This document shows, piece by piece, positions 30,816 to 39,074 of a DNA stretch of 64,000 nucleotides. The position numbers were made by a program, and so were the translations under genes. This stretch comes from Acidobacteriota bacterium (lineage in GTDB: Bacteria > Acidobacteriota > Vicinamibacteria > Vicinamibacterales > UBA2999). Numbering within the stretch: position 1 is the first letter of the stretch; each line of letters starts with the position of its first letter. The stretch is taken from NCBI GenBank assembly GCA_018000455.1, contig JAGNJW010000003.1, forward strand, positions 1-64,000. The letters are read 5' to 3'. Under the pieces are notes generated by a model that was not told the DNA's origin, made no database searches, and worked only from the letters and a program-made list of their open reading frames with translations.

Positions 30816-32240
30816 ATGACGGACGCGATCTGGCGCTGGGACGCCACGCGGATGGCGCGGGCAATCGCGCAGCGGGAGATCTCGTCGCTCGAGGCCGTGG
30901 AAGCCTGTCTCGGACGGATGGCCGAGGTGAACCCGCAGTTGAATGCCGTCACCGTCGATCTTGCGGCGTCGGCGCGCGCGGCTGCCGATCTCGCGGATGC
31001 TGCCGTGGCCCGCGGCGACGGGCTGGGGCCGCTGCACGGCGTGCCGGTGACCGTGAAGGAGAACATCGATCAGGCGGGCTGCGCCACCACCAACGGCACC
31101 GTGGCGTATCGCGATGTGATCGCAAGCGACGACAGTCCGGTCGTGGCGAACTGGAAGGCCGCCGGTGCCGTCATCCTCGGCCGCACCAACACGCCCGGCT
31201 TCAGCTTCCGGCTCGACACCGACAACGAGCTGCGCGGTCCGACCTTCAATCCCTGGTCCCAGGCGCACGTGCCCGGTGGGTCGAGCGGGGGCGCCGCGTC
31301 CTCGGTGGCGGCCGGCATCACTCCGCTGTCGCACGGCAACGACATCGCCGGGTCGATCCGCTATCCCGCCTACGCCTGCGGGCTTACCGGGCTGCGCCCG
31401 TCGTTCGGCCGCGTGCCGGCGTTCAATCCGAGCGCCACCGCCGAACGAGCGCTGTCGGCGCAGATCCTGTCGGTGCAGGGGCCGCTCGCGCGAACGGTGC
31501 GGGACATTCGTCTGGGTCTCTCGGCGATGGCCGTTCGTGATGCGCGCGATCCGTGGTGGGTGCCGGCGCCGCTCGAGGGGCCGCCGCTCGCTGCGCCGCG
31601 GCGGGTGGCGGTCGTGACCGATGCGGCCGCGCTCGGCGGCGAGCGTCTGCACCCGACGGTCGCCCAGGCCCTGCATCAGGCCGCCATCTGGCTGGCCGAG
31701 GCCGGCTACGAGATTGTGGACCTGCCCACGCCAGGCTTCACGCGCGCGATGGAGCTCTGGTTCGCGCTGCAGATGCCGGAGATTCGTGTGTTCATGTGGC
31801 CGGCCATCGAGCGCCACGGCGATGCCGGCATCAGGCGCGCGATGGGGCTGATGCTCGAGGCCCACCCCGCCGACCCGGGCATTCCCTACATGCAGGCGCT
31901 GGCCGAGCGCGCACGCGTCGTGCGCGAATGGCAGCGCTTCCTCGAGCGTGTCTCCCTGGTGCTCGCGCCCGTGTCTACGCAGCCGGTCTACCGGCGCGGC
32001 TTCGACCTCGAGAGCACGGCGCGCACGGCGGAGTTCTGGCGCGAGTGCTGCACGCTCACGGCCGTGCCGGTGCTGGGTGTTCCGGCGCTGGCCGTCCCCA
32101 CTGGCGTCGTGGATGGTCTGCCAACGGGCATCACGGTGATCGCCTCACGCTTCCGCGAGGACCTGTGCCTGGCGGCCGGCGAGGCCATCGAAGCGCGGGC
32201 CGACGTGGCCGCCCGACTGCCCATCGACGTCGCCTGGTAG
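30816..32240 (+). CDS. Amidase-signature family hydrolase
   Basis: ATG 30816 follows GGAGGGCAGGA. The 474-residue protein has the amidase-signature catalytic Lys in VPVTVKENID, the Gly/Ser-rich block PGGSSGGAASSVAAGI with the cis-Ser, and the nucleophile region HGNDIAGSIRYPA. The classical block usually reads GTDxGGSIRxPA; the ND-for-TD change is a small deviation. It should hydrolyse an amide in the cytoplasm; the substrate is not determined. A TATGCT -10-like element lies at 30790-30795. Confidence 0.9.
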   Translation: MTDAIWRWDATRMARAIAQREISSLEAVEACLGRMAEVNPQLNAVTVDLAASARAAADLADAAVARGDGLGPLHGVPVTVKENIDQAGCATTNGTVAYRDVIASDDSPVVANWKAAGAVILGRTNTPGFSFRLDTDNELRGPTFNPWSQAHVPGGSSGGAASSVAAGITPLSHGNDIAGSIRYPAYACGLTGLRPSFGRVPAFNPSATAERALSAQILSVQGPLARTVRDIRLGLSAMAVRDARDPWWVPAPLEGPPLAAPRRVAVVTDAAALGGERLHPTVAQALHQAAIWLAEAGYEIVDLPTPGFTRAMELWFALQMPEIRVFMWPAIERHGDAGIRRAMGLMLEAHPADPGIPYMQALAERARVVREWQRFLERVSLVLAPVSTQPVYRRGFDLESTARTAEFWRECCTLTAVPVLGVPALAVPTGVVDGLPTGITVIASRFREDLCLAAGEAIEARADVAARLPIDVAW

Positions 32241-32272
32241 GCCGCGAGGCGAGGGCTTTGGGCCGCTGGTCC

Positions 32273-32617
32273 TCAGGCCACGAGCGCGTCGAGCTTGGCC
32301 GCGCAGATGAAATCGTTGTCCGACAGCCCGCCGATCTCGTGCGTCGTGTAGGTGATGGTGCAGTAGCCCCAGCCAAACGCCACATCCGGGTGATGGCCCT
32401 GCTTGTCGCCGTGCCAGGCGGCGAGATTGGCCATCTGCACGGCCTTGGCGAAGCCCTTGAACTCGAAGCGGCGGCTGATCGCCTGTGAGGCCGCGTCGAG
32501 TCGCCACTCGGCGTGCAGGTCGCCCATGAACCGCGTGCAGGCGCCGGCGTCGAGCGGCGGCGTGCCGCCCTGGCAGGGCTGGCACGTGCGGTCACGGAGA
32601 TCGCAGACCTCGCTCAT
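32273..32617 (-). CDS. phhB: 4a-hydroxytetrahydrobiopterin dehydratase
   Basis: The 114-residue protein matches pterin-4a-carbinolamine dehydratase, with FEFKGFAKAVQMANLAAWHGDKQGHHPDVAFGWG and the family C-terminus HEIGGLSDNDFICAAKLD. It recycles the 4a-hydroxypterin made by phenylalanine hydroxylase. ATG 32617 overlaps the phhA stop as ATGA, so the two are translated together. The catalytic H-H-P motif (GHHPDV) is intact. An N-terminal Cys-rich stretch (CDLRDRTCQPCQGG) is common in bacterial members. Confidence 0.93.
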   Translation of the reverse strand: MSEVCDLRDRTCQPCQGGTPPLDAGACTRFMGDLHAEWRLDAASQAISRRFEFKGFAKAVQMANLAAWHGDKQGHHPDVAFGWGYCTITYTTHEIGGLSDNDFICAAKLDALVA

Positions 32618-33426
32618 GACTTCACCGCCGTGACGAGCTCTTCCTTGGGCGGGAACTTCGGCTCGTGCAGGCCGAGTGACCTGGCGTGCGCGATGTCGGC
32701 CATCAGGTCGCGCCGGGCGGCGGCGAACAGATCGTCGAGGCGCTCGATCACGAAGTAGACGGGTTGATGGATGTCGATCCGGTAGGGCGTGCGCAGGATG
32801 TCGATGACGTCGAAGGGCCGACGTTCCGGGCCGTTCGCGCCGACCGACCATGGCAACTCGGTCGGCGAGGAAGCCAGGCCCGATCCGAGCGCCTTGATCT
32901 CGCCGTGCTCGATCGTGAGACCGAACTCAATCGAGAACCAGTAGAGGCGGATGAGCCACGAGTAGTCTTCCTTCGCCGCCCGCAGTCCGGCCTGGCCGAT
33001 GGCGTGCGAGAAGCCCGCAAAGCGCGGATCGGCGAGCAGCGGCGTGTGTCCGAAGATCTCGTGGAAGATGTCGGGCTCTTCGATGTAGTTGAAGTCCTTG
33101 CGCGAGCGGATGAAGGAGGCGGCCGGGAACTGCCGGTTGGCGAGCATCCCGAAGAAGCGCTTGAAGCCGATGAGCGCCGGCACCGGCACCACCTCCCAGC
33201 CGGTGCGGGGGCGGAGCACCGCGGAAACATCCGGGCACTGCGGCACGCGATCGAGCGGCAGGTTCACGGCCGCCAGGCCATCCAGGTAGGCCTTGGATGC
33301 GTGCTGGCGCACGTTGGGGATCTGCTGGGCGCACAGGTCGCGCCAGACCAGATCCTCTTCGGGCGTGTAGACGATGCGTCCGGACGCGTCAGGAATCTTG
33401 GCTTCGTAGGCGGTGCTCTTGGGCAT
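32614..33426 (-). CDS. phhA: Phenylalanine 4-monooxygenase
   Basis: I choose ATG 33426, with GGGGAG about 10 bases upstream; an upstream in-frame start would add 17 atypical residues. The 270-residue protein is a single-domain aromatic amino acid hydroxylase with the iron ligands His122 and His127 in HEIFGHTPLL and Glu167 in WFSIEFGL. It converts phenylalanine to tyrosine using O2 and tetrahydropterin. phhB follows in the same operon and the divergent Lrp-type gene is the likely regulator, as in other phhA systems. Confidence 0.95.
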   Translation of the reverse strand: MPKSTAYEAKIPDASGRIVYTPEEDLVWRDLCAQQIPNVRQHASKAYLDGLAAVNLPLDRVPQCPDVSAVLRPRTGWEVVPVPALIGFKRFFGMLANRQFPAASFIRSRKDFNYIEEPDIFHEIFGHTPLLADPRFAGFSHAIGQAGLRAAKEDYSWLIRLYWFSIEFGLTIEHGEIKALGSGLASSPTELPWSVGANGPERRPFDVIDILRTPYRIDIHQPVYFVIERLDDLFAAARRDLMADIAHARSLGLHEPKFPPKEELVTAVKS

Positions 33427-33519
33427 GGGCAGCGGCTCCCCAGGAATATTGACTGAGACAATGATCGCCCAGAACATCCGGAATCATTTCGCTTCGAAGG
33501 CCAAGATCGCCGCCGATTA

Positions 33520-33535
33520 GGAGAATAACTTCTCC
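33520..33535. promoter_or_regulatory. Candidate operator dyad in the phhA-lrp intergenic region
   Basis: GGAGAA (33520-33525) and TTCTCC (33530-33535) form a perfect dyad around TAAC, in a locally AT-richer stretch 29 bases before the regulator's ATG. It is a plausible autoregulatory or shared operator for the Lrp-family protein. Confidence 0.4.
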
Positions 33536-33564
33536 AGGCTGCTGTTGTGGGGTATTTCATACCA

Positions 33565-34029
33565 ATGCAACCTCCCGACGAATTCGACAAGTCACTGCTT
33601 CGCCAGCTCCAGCACGACGCCCGGCTCAGCACCCAGCAGCTGGCCGACCGCGCCGGCCTGTCGGTGTCGCCCGCCTGGCGGCGGATCCGGCGGCTCGAAC
33701 AGGACGGCATCATCCGCACGCGCGTGGCGATGCTCGATCCGCGCAAGCTCGGCCTGCATGCGGTCGCCTACGTGCATGTCTCGCTGCTCGACCATGCCGA
33801 AGCCACCATCGGACGCTTCGACGCCTTCGTGCAGGCACAGGATCAGGTGGTCGAGTGCGCGTCGATCACCGGGTCGAACGACTACCTGCTGAAGGTGTTC
33901 GCCCGCGACCCCGAGGACCTGGAGAACTTCATCATGCGCAAGCTGCTGGCGCTCGGCATCGTGCGATCGTCGACGACCAACTTCGTGTTGCGCCAGACCA
34001 AGTACACGACCGAGCTGCCGATTGCCTGA
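33565..34029 (+). CDS. Lrp/AsnC-family transcriptional regulator
   Basis: From ATG 33565 the product is 154 residues (GTG 33547 would add six). An N-terminal winged helix (FDKSLLRQLQHDARLSTQQLADRAGLS ... RRIRRLEQDGII, about 5-55) is followed by an RAM ligand-binding domain (about 70-145, with ECASITGSNDYLLKVFARD). Lrp proteins respond to amino acids. The divergent position to phhAB strongly suggests control by phenylalanine or tyrosine. Its stop lies 9 bases from the end of the convergent ABC permease gene. Confidence 0.92.
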   Translation: MQPPDEFDKSLLRQLQHDARLSTQQLADRAGLSVSPAWRRIRRLEQDGIIRTRVAMLDPRKLGLHAVAYVHVSLLDHAEATIGRFDAFVQAQDQVVECASITGSNDYLLKVFARDPEDLENFIMRKLLALGIVRSSTTNFVLRQTKYTTELPIA

Positions 34030-34038
34030 CCACCGCCC

Positions 34039-36600
34039 TCACTCCGTCCGCAGTGCCTTCATGGGTGCGATCGCCGCCGCGCGCGCTGCCGGCACGAGCG
34101 AGGCGACGAACGCGGCCAGGCCGAGCGACGCGATCGCCACGAGCAGCGCCACCGGATCCCAGAACGCCACTCCGTAGAGCTGCGCCGATAGCAGGTAGCC
34201 GGCGCCGACCGCCAGCGGCAGTCCCAGCGCCAGGCCCAGTCCCACCCGCCAGAACGCGCTGCCCAGCACCAGGCTCATGACGCGCCCGCGATCGGCGCCG
34301 AGCGCCATGCGTACGCCGATCTCTCCGGTGCGGCGGGCCACCGAGTAGGCCGTCACGCCGTAGAGGCCGATGGCGGCCAGGACGAGGGCGACGATACCGA
34401 AGAGGCCGGCCAGGCTCGCCACCGCGCGTGGCTGGTCGAACGTGCGCTCGACCTGCTCGCGCAGGGTGCGGACGCCGAGCACCGTGAGGTTCGGATCGGC
34501 CGCCGACAGCACCCGCGCCACCTGCGACTCGAGCTGGCCGGGCGGCGCGGCCGTCACGAGCAGGATGCCGCCCACGTAGTGCGAGGCGGTCTCGACCCGC
34601 TTCATCATCGGGTTGGCGTAGTCGACCGTCTGGGCGAGCGGCACGAAGAACATCGCCCGCATCGGGCGATCGAGCTGGAAGCCGGCAAATCGTGCATCCT
34701 TGACGACGCCAACGATCCGGAACGTGTTGGCGTTCTCGGGCAGGTTCAAACCGAAGTGCTGGTCGAGCGGATCCTCCCCGTCCTTGAAGAAGCGCTTCAC
34801 GAACGCTTCGTTGACGACGGCCACGTTCTCGGTCGTGGCGGTGTCGGCGGCGCTGAAGTGGCGCCCCCGCACCAGCTTCACGCCGAGGTGCTGCAGGTAG
34901 TTGGCGCTGACCCGGTCCCAGGAGGCGCCGGTCTGCTCGCCCGGGGCGACCGGGGGCTTGCCGGCGATGATGACGCCTTCGCCCCAGTTGTCGGTCAGGG
35001 GGTTGTAGAGCGCCAGGCTCGCGCCCTGCACGCCGGGAATGGCGCTGAGACGCTCCTCGAGGTTCCGGTAGAGCGCGCTCAGCCGCTCGCCGGCGAATGT
35101 CGGTGACGGCCGGCCCACCGAGACGAGCACGCGCCCGTCCCGCTCGAAGGCGAAGTCCTGCCCCTCGAGATTGCCGAGACTGCGGCCGAGCATCGTCGAG
35201 CCGGCCACGAGCACGACCGACAGCGCCGCCTGCACGACCAGCAGCGCCGTGCGTGCGAACGACGAGCGGTCGCCCGCCGTGCGGCCGGCGCCGCGGAGCG
35301 CTTCGATGGGGTCGGTGCGGGTGGCCAGCCAGGCCGGCGCCGCGCCGAACAGCACGCCGGTCACGAGCGCGAGCCCGGTCGCGAAGGCGAGTACGAGCGG
35401 CGAGGGCGTGGTGTCGATCGGCAGCATCGTGGCGCCGGCAAAGGCGAGCGACAGCAGCAGCCGCGCCGCCCCGGCGGCCACGAGCAGCCCAGCCAGCGCG
35501 CCGCCCACGGCGAGCAGCACGCTTTCGACCAGGGCCTCGGTGACGATCTCCCGCCGAGACGCGCCCATCGCGAGTCGCACCGCCGTCTGACCGCGACGGG
35601 CGACGGCTCTCGCCAGCAGGAGGTTGGCGACGTTGGCGCAGGCGATGAGCAGCACCAGCCCGCAGACCGCCAGCAGGATCTGCAGGCTGCGGCCGTATTG
35701 CTCCTTCATCACGCCCACGCCGGCCCCGGCCGGCACGACGGCAATGACCTGCTGCGGCAGCACCCGTTCGACGGTTGCCATCCAGTTCGGCGGGTAGCCC
35801 GCTTCGTGCTGCATCCACTGGCGGAGCAGGCCCGTGAGCCGCGCTTCCATGCCCTCGGTGGTGGCGCCCGGGTGCAGGCGTCCGATGACGCGCAGCCAGG
35901 CCGAGATGGGCTGGCGCAGGAGGGAGGTGACGGCGCCGCTCAGGAGGGGTTCCTGCTGCACCGGCACCCACACGTCGGGCGGATTGGCCTTCAGCGTCTC
36001 GCCGTAGAAGCCCGGCGGGCCGATGCCGGCCACCGTGAAGGCCTGGCTCTCGATGATGAGGGTGGCGCCGACGATCGACGGGTCGCCGCCGTACAGCCCC
36101 TGCCAGGCGTGGTAGGCCAGCACCACGACTGGCGGCGAGGCCGGGGTGTCGTCGGCGGCGGTGAAGACGCGGCCCGCGAAGGCGTTGATCCCCAAGGTGT
36201 CGAAGTAGTTGCCCGTGACGTAGGTCGAGCGATGCGGCCGTGGCGCGTCGTTCGAGCCTTCCCGGCGCACGCTCATGCGGCCGCTGCCGGCCTGGAAGGC
36301 GGTCAGCGACTCGAACTCCGGCACGTCGGCCGCAATCCGCTCGAAGAGGGGAAACGAGAACATGCCCCAGCGATCCTGGGGACCGCCCTGCACGCAGCAG
36401 TTGTCGCCGTCGCCAATCCGGTAGAGCCGGGAGGGGTCGCCAACCGGCAGTGACTTCAGCATCACGGCGTGAATCAGCGTGAAGATGGCGGTCGTGCCGC
36501 CGATGCCGAGGGCCAGGGTCAGCACGGCCGTGGCCGTGAAGACGCGCGCGGAGCGGAACTTGCGAAGGGCGTAGCCGAGATCGCGAACCAGAGTGCTCAC
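34039..36600 (-). CDS. MacB-like ABC transporter permease (Acidobacterial ADOP type)
   Basis: The 853-residue protein starts at GTG 36600 with LVRDLGYALRKFRSARVFTATAVLTLALGIGGTTAIF, the hallmark opening of the long Acidobacterial permeases. It has a MacB-type periplasmic domain (FGM..FPLFERI, GNYFDTLGI, VVVLAYHAWQ), an FtsX-like three-helix block (about 300-420), a second periplasmic domain (about 480-690) and a final FtsX block (about 700-853) ending APMKALRTE. No ATPase gene is adjacent, as is usual for these orphan permeases. Substrate unknown; possibly peptide or drug efflux or lipoprotein handling. Confidence 0.92.
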   Translation of the reverse strand: MSTLVRDLGYALRKFRSARVFTATAVLTLALGIGGTTAIFTLIHAVMLKSLPVGDPSRLYRIGDGDNCCVQGGPQDRWGMFSFPLFERIAADVPEFESLTAFQAGSGRMSVRREGSNDAPRPHRSTYVTGNYFDTLGINAFAGRVFTAADDTPASPPVVVLAYHAWQGLYGGDPSIVGATLIIESQAFTVAGIGPPGFYGETLKANPPDVWVPVQQEPLLSGAVTSLLRQPISAWLRVIGRLHPGATTEGMEARLTGLLRQWMQHEAGYPPNWMATVERVLPQQVIAVVPAGAGVGVMKEQYGRSLQILLAVCGLVLLIACANVANLLLARAVARRGQTAVRLAMGASRREIVTEALVESVLLAVGGALAGLLVAAGAARLLLSLAFAGATMLPIDTTPSPLVLAFATGLALVTGVLFGAAPAWLATRTDPIEALRGAGRTAGDRSSFARTALLVVQAALSVVLVAGSTMLGRSLGNLEGQDFAFERDGRVLVSVGRPSPTFAGERLSALYRNLEERLSAIPGVQGASLALYNPLTDNWGEGVIIAGKPPVAPGEQTGASWDRVSANYLQHLGVKLVRGRHFSAADTATTENVAVVNEAFVKRFFKDGEDPLDQHFGLNLPENANTFRIVGVVKDARFAGFQLDRPMRAMFFVPLAQTVDYANPMMKRVETASHYVGGILLVTAAPPGQLESQVARVLSAADPNLTVLGVRTLREQVERTFDQPRAVASLAGLFGIVALVLAAIGLYGVTAYSVARRTGEIGVRMALGADRGRVMSLVLGSAFWRVGLGLALGLPLAVGAGYLLSAQLYGVAFWDPVALLVAIASLGLAAFVASLVPAARAAAIAPMKALRTE

Positions 36601-36718
36601 GAACGCGTTAGACGGGAGCGGAGGGGAAATCGTTGTGTCGGGCTGACGGGGCGGGGAACCGGGCGAAGGACGAGCGCGGCGCGAGGCGGGCGGATGGCTC
36701 CGCCCCGCGCCACGGAGC

Positions 36719-37864
36719 TTACTGCTTGCGGTAGGAACTCACCGGCGGCAGCCGCGAACCGGTGCCCGACGGCGGCGCGGCTTCGCCCACGACATTCAAC
36801 GTGATCGAGCCGATGCCGTCGATGGCCGCCGTCATCTTCTCGCCCGGCTTCAGGAAGCGCTCGGCACCGCGGTAGGCCTGGCCCATGCCGGTGCCGCCCG
36901 AGGTGCCGTTGTTGACGACGTCGCCCGGGTAGAGGGTGATGATCGACGACCCGTACTCGATGAGCTCGTAGATCGAGTGGATCATGTCGGAGGCGCCGGC
37001 CTCCTGCATGACCTTGCCGTCGACCGTCAGCGTCTGGCGCAGGCGCTTCATGGGATCGCCGTAGAACTCCTTCGGCACGATCCACGGGCCCATCGGTGCA
37101 AAGGTGTCGTGACCCTTGCCGACCAGCCAGTCGGAGCCGGGCCGCGAGTCGGGCGGCCGTCCGCCGCGGTCTGAGACGTCCACCGTGACCATGTAGCCGA
37201 AGATGTGCTCGGCGGCCTTGTCGGCCGACACGTACTTCGCCGTGCGGCCCATCACGATGCCGAGCTCCACCTCCCAGTCCACGCGGTCGCGGCCGTAGGG
37301 GATGATCACGTTGTCGCCGTCGCCGACCACGGCGCCGCGCGTCGGCTTGATGAAGAGATACGGCACACCGCGCTTGGCGCGCCGCTCGGCTTCGGCCTTC
37401 TTCTGTTCCTCGGCCGTGCCCGTCTCACCCACATGGGTATAGAAATTCACGGCGGCGTTCAGCATCTTGCCGGGCATGAGCGGCGCCAGGATGTCCACGC
37501 TCTTGACGTCGTGGACGTAGGCCGGCCGCTGCGCGCCGGTGAGGCGATTGCTGCGCACGAGGTGGTTGACGATCTCGTAGAGCCGCGTCTTCATCCCGTA
37601 CTCGTAGCGGCCGATGAGCGCCACCATGTCGGCCGGCACCGGCACGGCCGGATACGCCGGGTCGCGCTGCAGGGCGCGATTGGCAGCCACCAGATCAACG
37701 ACCAGCGTATCGCGCAGCACGATGCCGATGCGCGGCTCGCCTGCGATCTCGAACGTGCCGAGCTTGAACGGCTCGGCGCTGCTGATGGAAGGGTCACCCT
37801 GCGCCGCTGTCAGCGCCGGACTGCTCAGGACGACGAGCGCCGTCAGGAACGCGATCGATTTCAT
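36719..37864 (-). CDS. Exported fumarylacetoacetate hydrolase-family protein
   Basis: ATG 37864 follows an ideal AAGGAGG. The 381-residue product has a signal peptide (about 1-21) and an FAH catalytic domain: LNAAVNFYTHVGE, KPTRGAVVGDGD, metal ligands in DWEVELGIVMG, then SDWLVGKGHDTFAPMGPWIV and GDVVNNGTSGGTGMG. FAH enzymes cleave C-C bonds or isomerise ring-cleavage products in the cytosol. An exported member implies periplasmic aromatic or ketoacid processing. Its promoter faces one of the two TGTCT arrays and it is divergent from a TonB-receptor gene start, so the two may be co-regulated. Confidence 0.9.
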   Translation of the reverse strand: MKSIAFLTALVVLSSPALTAAQGDPSISSAEPFKLGTFEIAGEPRIGIVLRDTLVVDLVAANRALQRDPAYPAVPVPADMVALIGRYEYGMKTRLYEIVNHLVRSNRLTGAQRPAYVHDVKSVDILAPLMPGKMLNAAVNFYTHVGETGTAEEQKKAEAERRAKRGVPYLFIKPTRGAVVGDGDNVIIPYGRDRVDWEVELGIVMGRTAKYVSADKAAEHIFGYMVTVDVSDRGGRPPDSRPGSDWLVGKGHDTFAPMGPWIVPKEFYGDPMKRLRQTLTVDGKVMQEAGASDMIHSIYELIEYGSSIITLYPGDVVNNGTSGGTGMGQAYRGAERFLKPGEKMTAAIDGIGSITLNVVGEAAPPSGTGSRLPPVSSYRKQ

Positions 37865-37928
37865 GGAATTCCTCCTTGATTGCCGTTCATTGTGTATCAG
37901 CCATCCTGGGCCGCCGCCGGTAAAACGA

Positions 37929-38021
37929 TGTCTCGGAAATGTCTGCGACTTGTCTCGATCGCCGATCGCCGATCGCCCGGCCTTCGTCCAGCAGAGACAA
38001 CTTGCAGACAAACCCTAGACA
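37929..38021. promoter_or_regulatory. Two inverted triplets of TGTCT with 11-bp phasing in a divergent promoter
   Basis: TGTCT occurs at 37929, 37940 and 37951, and its complement AGACA at 37995, 38006 and 38017. Each triplet is spaced at exactly 11 bp. Direct repeats on one helical face are the binding pattern of OmpR/PhoB-family regulators. The AGACA array ends 4 bases before a perfect -35 (TTGACA, 38026). The TGTCT array lies the same distance from TTTACC on the other strand, facing the FAH-family gene. Confidence 0.7.
37956..37976. repeat. Three tandem copies of CGATCGC
   Basis: A perfect 7-bp unit is repeated three times directly after the TGTCT array. It fills most of the spacer between the two arrays. 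It could be chance in GC-rich DNA or a spacing element. Confidence 0.6.
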
Positions 38022-38025
38022 TGGT

Positions 38026-38031
38026 TTGACA
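38026..38031 (+). promoter_or_regulatory. Consensus -35 of the TonB-receptor promoter
   Basis: TTGACA lies immediately after the AGACA triplet. A weak -10 (ACATTA or CATTAC, 38049-38055) is at 17-18 bp. This is the usual position for an activator touching sigma at the -35. Confidence 0.5.
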
Positions 38032-38094
38032 TCGCGCGCCCCGTCGAAACATTACGCTCCCAGTCATCGACGGTCTCCGAAAGGAAGGATTTCC

Positions 38095-38691
38095 ATGATG
38101 CCAGCCGCACGGCTCCTGTCGCTCATTCTTGGCGTGTTCCTGGCGTCGTCCCCGGCGTTGGCGCAGCAGCGCGGATCGATTGCCGGAAAGGTGCTCGATC
38201 CCGACGGCCTCGCCCTGCCAGGCGCCACGGTCGTCATCACCAATGCGGGCACCGGCTTCACGCGGGAAGCCGTCACGGCGGAGACCGGTGCCTACTCCAT
38301 CCCGAACCTGGAGCCCGGCACCTACGACGTGGTCGTGACGATGGCCGGATTCGGCAACGCCACCCGCACGGGGATGGTGCTGGCGCCTGGTTCCACCGTC
38401 ACGCTCGAACTGAAACTCACGGTCGCCGGCGTGCAAGAGAACCTCGTCGTCACTGGAGAGGCGCCCCTCGTCGAGCGCACGAGCAACCAGATCGGCGGCA
38501 CCCTGTCGCGGCGTGAGATCGAGGAGGTGCCGTCGAACTTCCGCAACTTCACCGGCCTCACCCAGCTCATTCCGGGGATGACTCAAAACCCGGCGACCTC
38601 CACCTTCGAAGGCGGCCAGGTCGTGGCCAGCGGATCGCCGTCGCAGCAGAACGTCTACCTGATTGACGGGATGTATAACAACGACGACCCG
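38095..38691 (+). pseudogene. TonB-dependent receptor, 5' part only (truncated)
   Basis: ATG 38095 follows GGAAGGA. About 199 residues remain: a signal peptide (LLSLILGVFLASSPALAQ), a carboxypeptidase-regulatory-like domain (GSIAGKVLDPDGLALPGATVV ... GAYSIPNLEPGTYDVVV, about 28-110) and the start of the plug (GEAPLVERTSNQIGGTLSRR, QNVYLIDGMYNNDDP). The rest of the plug and the whole barrel, normally 700 or more residues, are missing. At about 38691 the sequence changes to a response-regulator tail in another frame. No TonB receptor could form. The promoter and start look fully functional, so truncation is recent or is an assembly artefact. Confidence 0.85.
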
Positions 38692-38692
38692 C

Positions 38693-39037
38693 GGACTCGA
38701 CCCCGGCGCCGACGACTTCGTGAGCAAGCCGTTCAGCGGCGAGTTCACGCTCGGCGACGTGGTCGTGAAGCCGCGCCAGCGCCTGGTGCTCAGGAAGGGC
38801 CACCGCGTGCCCCTCTCCGCCCGCGAGTTCGAGCTCCTGCGCTATCTCTTCGCGCATCGCAACGAAGTCGTCAGCCGCGAGCAGTTGCTCCGCGACGTCT
38901 GGGGCTACAGCCAGCTCTCGGTCACGCGCACGGTCGACAACTACGTCGCCAAGCTGCGCACGCACATCGAGCCGCGGCCGCACGAGCCGCGCTACTTCAT
39001 CACGGTGCACGGCTCCGGCTACCAGCTCCTGGCGTGA
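38693..39037 (+). pseudogene. OmpR-family response regulator, 3' part only (truncated)
   Basis: In a frame different from the receptor fragment, the DNA encodes the end of a receiver domain (GLDPGADDFVSKPFS, with the conserved Lys). A complete winged-helix output domain of the OmpR/PhoB type follows (FTLGDVVVKPRQRLVLRKG, LSAREFELLRYLFAHRNEVVSREQLLRDVWG, TRTVDNYVAKLRTHIE). The first 80 or so receiver residues are absent. About 25 residues that normally link KPFS to the output domain are also gone, in frame. It has no start of its own. The intact gene would be a good candidate for a regulator binding phased repeats like those upstream. Confidence 0.82.
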
Positions 39038-39074
39038 CTACGGGTGCGAGCGCACGGTCCGGCCGGCCAGCGCG

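Noticed and set aside
37956-37976. CRISPR-like or satellite array from CGATCGC repeats
   Set aside because: Three copies of 7 bases with no spacers are far too short. There are no cas genes.
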